Part shown: positions 42,642 to 43,883 of the stretch, piece by piece
How the letters are laid out: each line of letters begins with the position of its first letter
Numbering within the stretch: position 1 is the stretch's first letter
Source of the DNA: JAXGTD01 sp040775095
GTDB lineage: Bacteria > Pseudomonadota > Gammaproteobacteria > Chromatiales > Chromatiaceae
Length of the DNA: 43,883 nt
Direction: 5' to 3'
Assembly (NCBI GenBank): GCA_040775095.1
Contig: JAXGTD010000020.1
Coordinates: 1 to 43,883 of the forward strand
The notes under the pieces: generated by a model
The model's database searches: none
What the model was told of the DNA's origin: nothing
Seen by the model: only the letters and a program-made list of their open reading frames with translations
Program-made: the position numbers and the translations under genes

Positions 42642-43487
42642 TCAGGCACTCGCGTCCAGCCCGAGTAACCACCGCCGCACCGTCATGCCCGATTGCCAGT
42701 CGCTGCAGCGCAGGATCGCGGCGCGCTCGGGCATCTGACGATCCATCTGCACCGTCACGCCGAGGGCCTCGGCGGCGCGGATTTGCCAGGCCCGGATCTC
42801 GATCCGGCCGAACACCGAGATCACGAAGCCACCGGGGACGGGTGGGGGCGGCGTGAACGCCTCGCCATCGACGAGCGCGACCCAGGCGGGCACGAACCCC
42901 GGACCGTAGAGGTCGAAGAAGCCGTTGGAACCGCGCAGGTGTGCCTCGATGGGCCGTGCTCCGATCATCTCGAGGTTACACAGGCCGGTATATCCGGCCA
43001 GGTGACGTGCCACCCAATCCGTCAGCACCGGTTCCAGATCGGGCAGCGCGACGCCAACCGCCCACCAGACGGGGCGCTCGCCCGAGCGTATCCTCGACGC
43101 CAGGGTGTGCGCGAACCAACATGCCCGGCCGTCGCGGACCAGGCAGTCAGAGCTGGTCTGCGTCCCGCTTAGTCGTTCGCACCAGAAACTGCCGGGCTCG
43201 ATCGGCACCTCGGAGGCCGGCACCGTGCGGGCTCCCACCGCCATGCCGGCGAGATTGACGATGGGTTTGACGAAGACCATGGCATCCGGGTCGATGCCGG
43301 CATCGGCGGGGACGACCCCACAAGGCGCGGCGCGCAGCCCGGCGTCCAGCGCCACGGAGAGCTTGTTGTAGACGTGCCGATGGTTGGGGTTCAAGCGCCA
43401 TGCGGCCGCGTCGTTGACGGCGACCGCCGTGCGCGGTTGTGGACTGAACAGGTGAGCGCGTTCCGGGAGGGCGCCGATGAAGGGCAT
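42642..43487 (-). CDS. ATP-grasp-like protein of unknown function
   Basis: 281-residue soluble protein that I cannot name. Its pattern resembles an ATP-grasp fold: VYNKLSVALDAGL, then MVFVKPIVNLAGMAVGAR (candidate ATP-binding Lys and Gly-rich loop), PGSFWCERLSGTQTSSDCLVRDG (like the adenine-proximal Glu strand), and NLEMIGARPIEAHLRGSNG (like the metal-binding Glu and Asn/Arg end). Some ligand positions are unusual, so the fold call is tentative. It follows the molybdopterin oxidoreductase by 30 bp, same strand, suggesting an operon and perhaps a modification or cofactor-related role. Confidence 0.7.
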   Translation of the reverse strand: MPFIGALPERAHLFSPQPRTAVAVNDAAAWRLNPNHRHVYNKLSVALDAGLRAAPCGVVPADAGIDPDAMVFVKPIVNLAGMAVGARTVPASEVPIEPGSFWCERLSGTQTSSDCLVRDGRACWFAHTLASRIRSGERPVWWAVGVALPDLEPVLTDWVARHLAGYTGLCNLEMIGARPIEAHLRGSNGFFDLYGPGFVPAWVALVDGEAFTPPPPVPGGFVISVFGRIEIRAWQIRAAEALGVTVQMDRQMPERAAILRCSDWQSGMTVRRWLLGLDASA

Positions 43488-43517
43488 AGCGGTACCGCGA
43501 GGCCTATCGGCGCGGGC

Positions 43518-43883
43518 TCAAACGATGGGCTCCTGGCCGCCCGGTGCGCTGGCGGGCTCGACCTCGCAGAGGCTGGACTTGAATGGCGGGAAACCGCTGA
43601 TGGGGTCGAGATGGCGGTCGTCGGTCAGCTCGTTGATATTGGCGCTGTTCCATCCGTGGGTGCAGTGGACGACACCCGGTTTGATTCGGTCGGTGACCCG
43701 CGCGACAAAGCGCACCGCGCCGCGGGGCGATCGCACCATCACGGGGTCCTGATCGACGATGCCGCGCGCCCTGGCATCGTCCGGGTGGATCTCGACCAAA
43801 GGGTCCGGCACGGCGCGGCGCATGCGTTCGATGTACTGGTGCTGCGAGTGCGTGTCGAACTTGGTGCGTGCGCCGCTCGTCAA
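43518..43883 (-). CDS. Molybdopterin oxidoreductase, C-terminal part (runs off window)
   Basis: The last 121 residues of a DMSO-reductase-family molybdo- or tungstoenzyme. The segment THSQHQYIERMRRAVPDPLVEIHPDDAR, DQDPVMVRSPRGAVRFVARVTDRIKPGVV and THGWNSANINELTDD is the molydop-binding domain. The N-terminus with any Fe-S motif or Tat signal is beyond the window, so I cannot say whether it is a polysulfide or thiosulfate reductase, an acetylene-hydratase-like enzyme or something else. It precedes the ATP-grasp-like gene in the same operon. Confidence 0.85.
   Translation of the reverse strand: MTSGARTKFDTHSQHQYIERMRRAVPDPLVEIHPDDARARGIVDQDPVMVRSPRGAVRFVARVTDRIKPGVVHCTHGWNSANINELTDDRHLDPISGFPPFKSSLCEVEPASAPGGQEPIV

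Overview
The window is a GC-rich chromosomal segment of a sulfur-oxidising gammaproteobacterium, most likely a member of the Chromatiales (purple sulfur bacteria or close relatives). The evidence is the trxA-rho and rhlB arrangement, the nudE/yrfG pair and the mtaD-ubiG-gph block, all gammaproteobacterial, together with a complete soeABC-type cytoplasmic sulfite dehydrogenase, a sulfide:quinone-oxidoreductase-family flavoprotein, a CoA-disulfide/persulfide-reductase-type flavoprotein fused to rhodanese, and a cytochrome c4-like dihaem protein. No tRNA, rRNA, CRISPR array or intact mobile element is visible.

Layout. 1-3.2 kb: rho (cut by the window edge) and trxA on the minus strand, divergent from an rhlB helicase gene interrupted by an in-frame TAA. 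3.3-6.8 kb: yrfG and nudE (divergent), a periplasmic protein with two thioredoxin folds, and a metallo-beta-lactamase-fold hydrolase. 6.8-13.3 kb: class Ia ribonucleotide reductase, with nrdA and nrdB on the same strand but separated by an alpha/beta hydrolase and repeat DNA. nrdA has a near-consensus promoter flanked by two NrdR-type boxes, with DnaA boxes upstream. 13.5-15.2 kb: a CBS-pair protein and a dihaem cytochrome c, each followed by a copy of a composite repeat. 15.3-19.1 kb: two tandem paralogues that join a diiron flavodiiron-like (ODP/MBL) domain to a GAF-like region and a diguanylate cyclase domain; one keeps all six metal ligands and the other has lost four. 19.3-27 kb: RND pump, deoxyinosine glycosylase, EamA permease, dusA and the FAD-rhodanese gene, all on the minus strand. 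27.3-32.5 kb: soeA, a DUF2750-like gene, soeB and soeC. 32.5-40.2 kb: mgtE, then mtaD-ubiG-gph-(phytoene-synthase-like)-(unknown), divergent from mtnA. 40.5-43.9 kb: a small protein gene, the SQR-like flavoprotein gene, an AT-rich regulatory island, an ATP-grasp-like gene of unknown role and the C-terminal end of a molybdopterin oxidoreductase.

How they fit together. The sulfur genes form a plausible route: SQR-like flavoprotein and CoADR-rhodanese on sulfide, persulfide or polysulfide, and SoeABC on sulfite, passing electrons to the quinone pool. The ODP-GGDEF pair is a candidate oxygen, NO or redox sensor that controls c-di-GMP, with a metal-binding and a metal-less partner; it is the most distinctive candidate system here. 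A second discovery is a family of at least five intergenic composite repeats of about 120 bp whose predicted hairpins keep their pairing although the stem sequences differ between copies.
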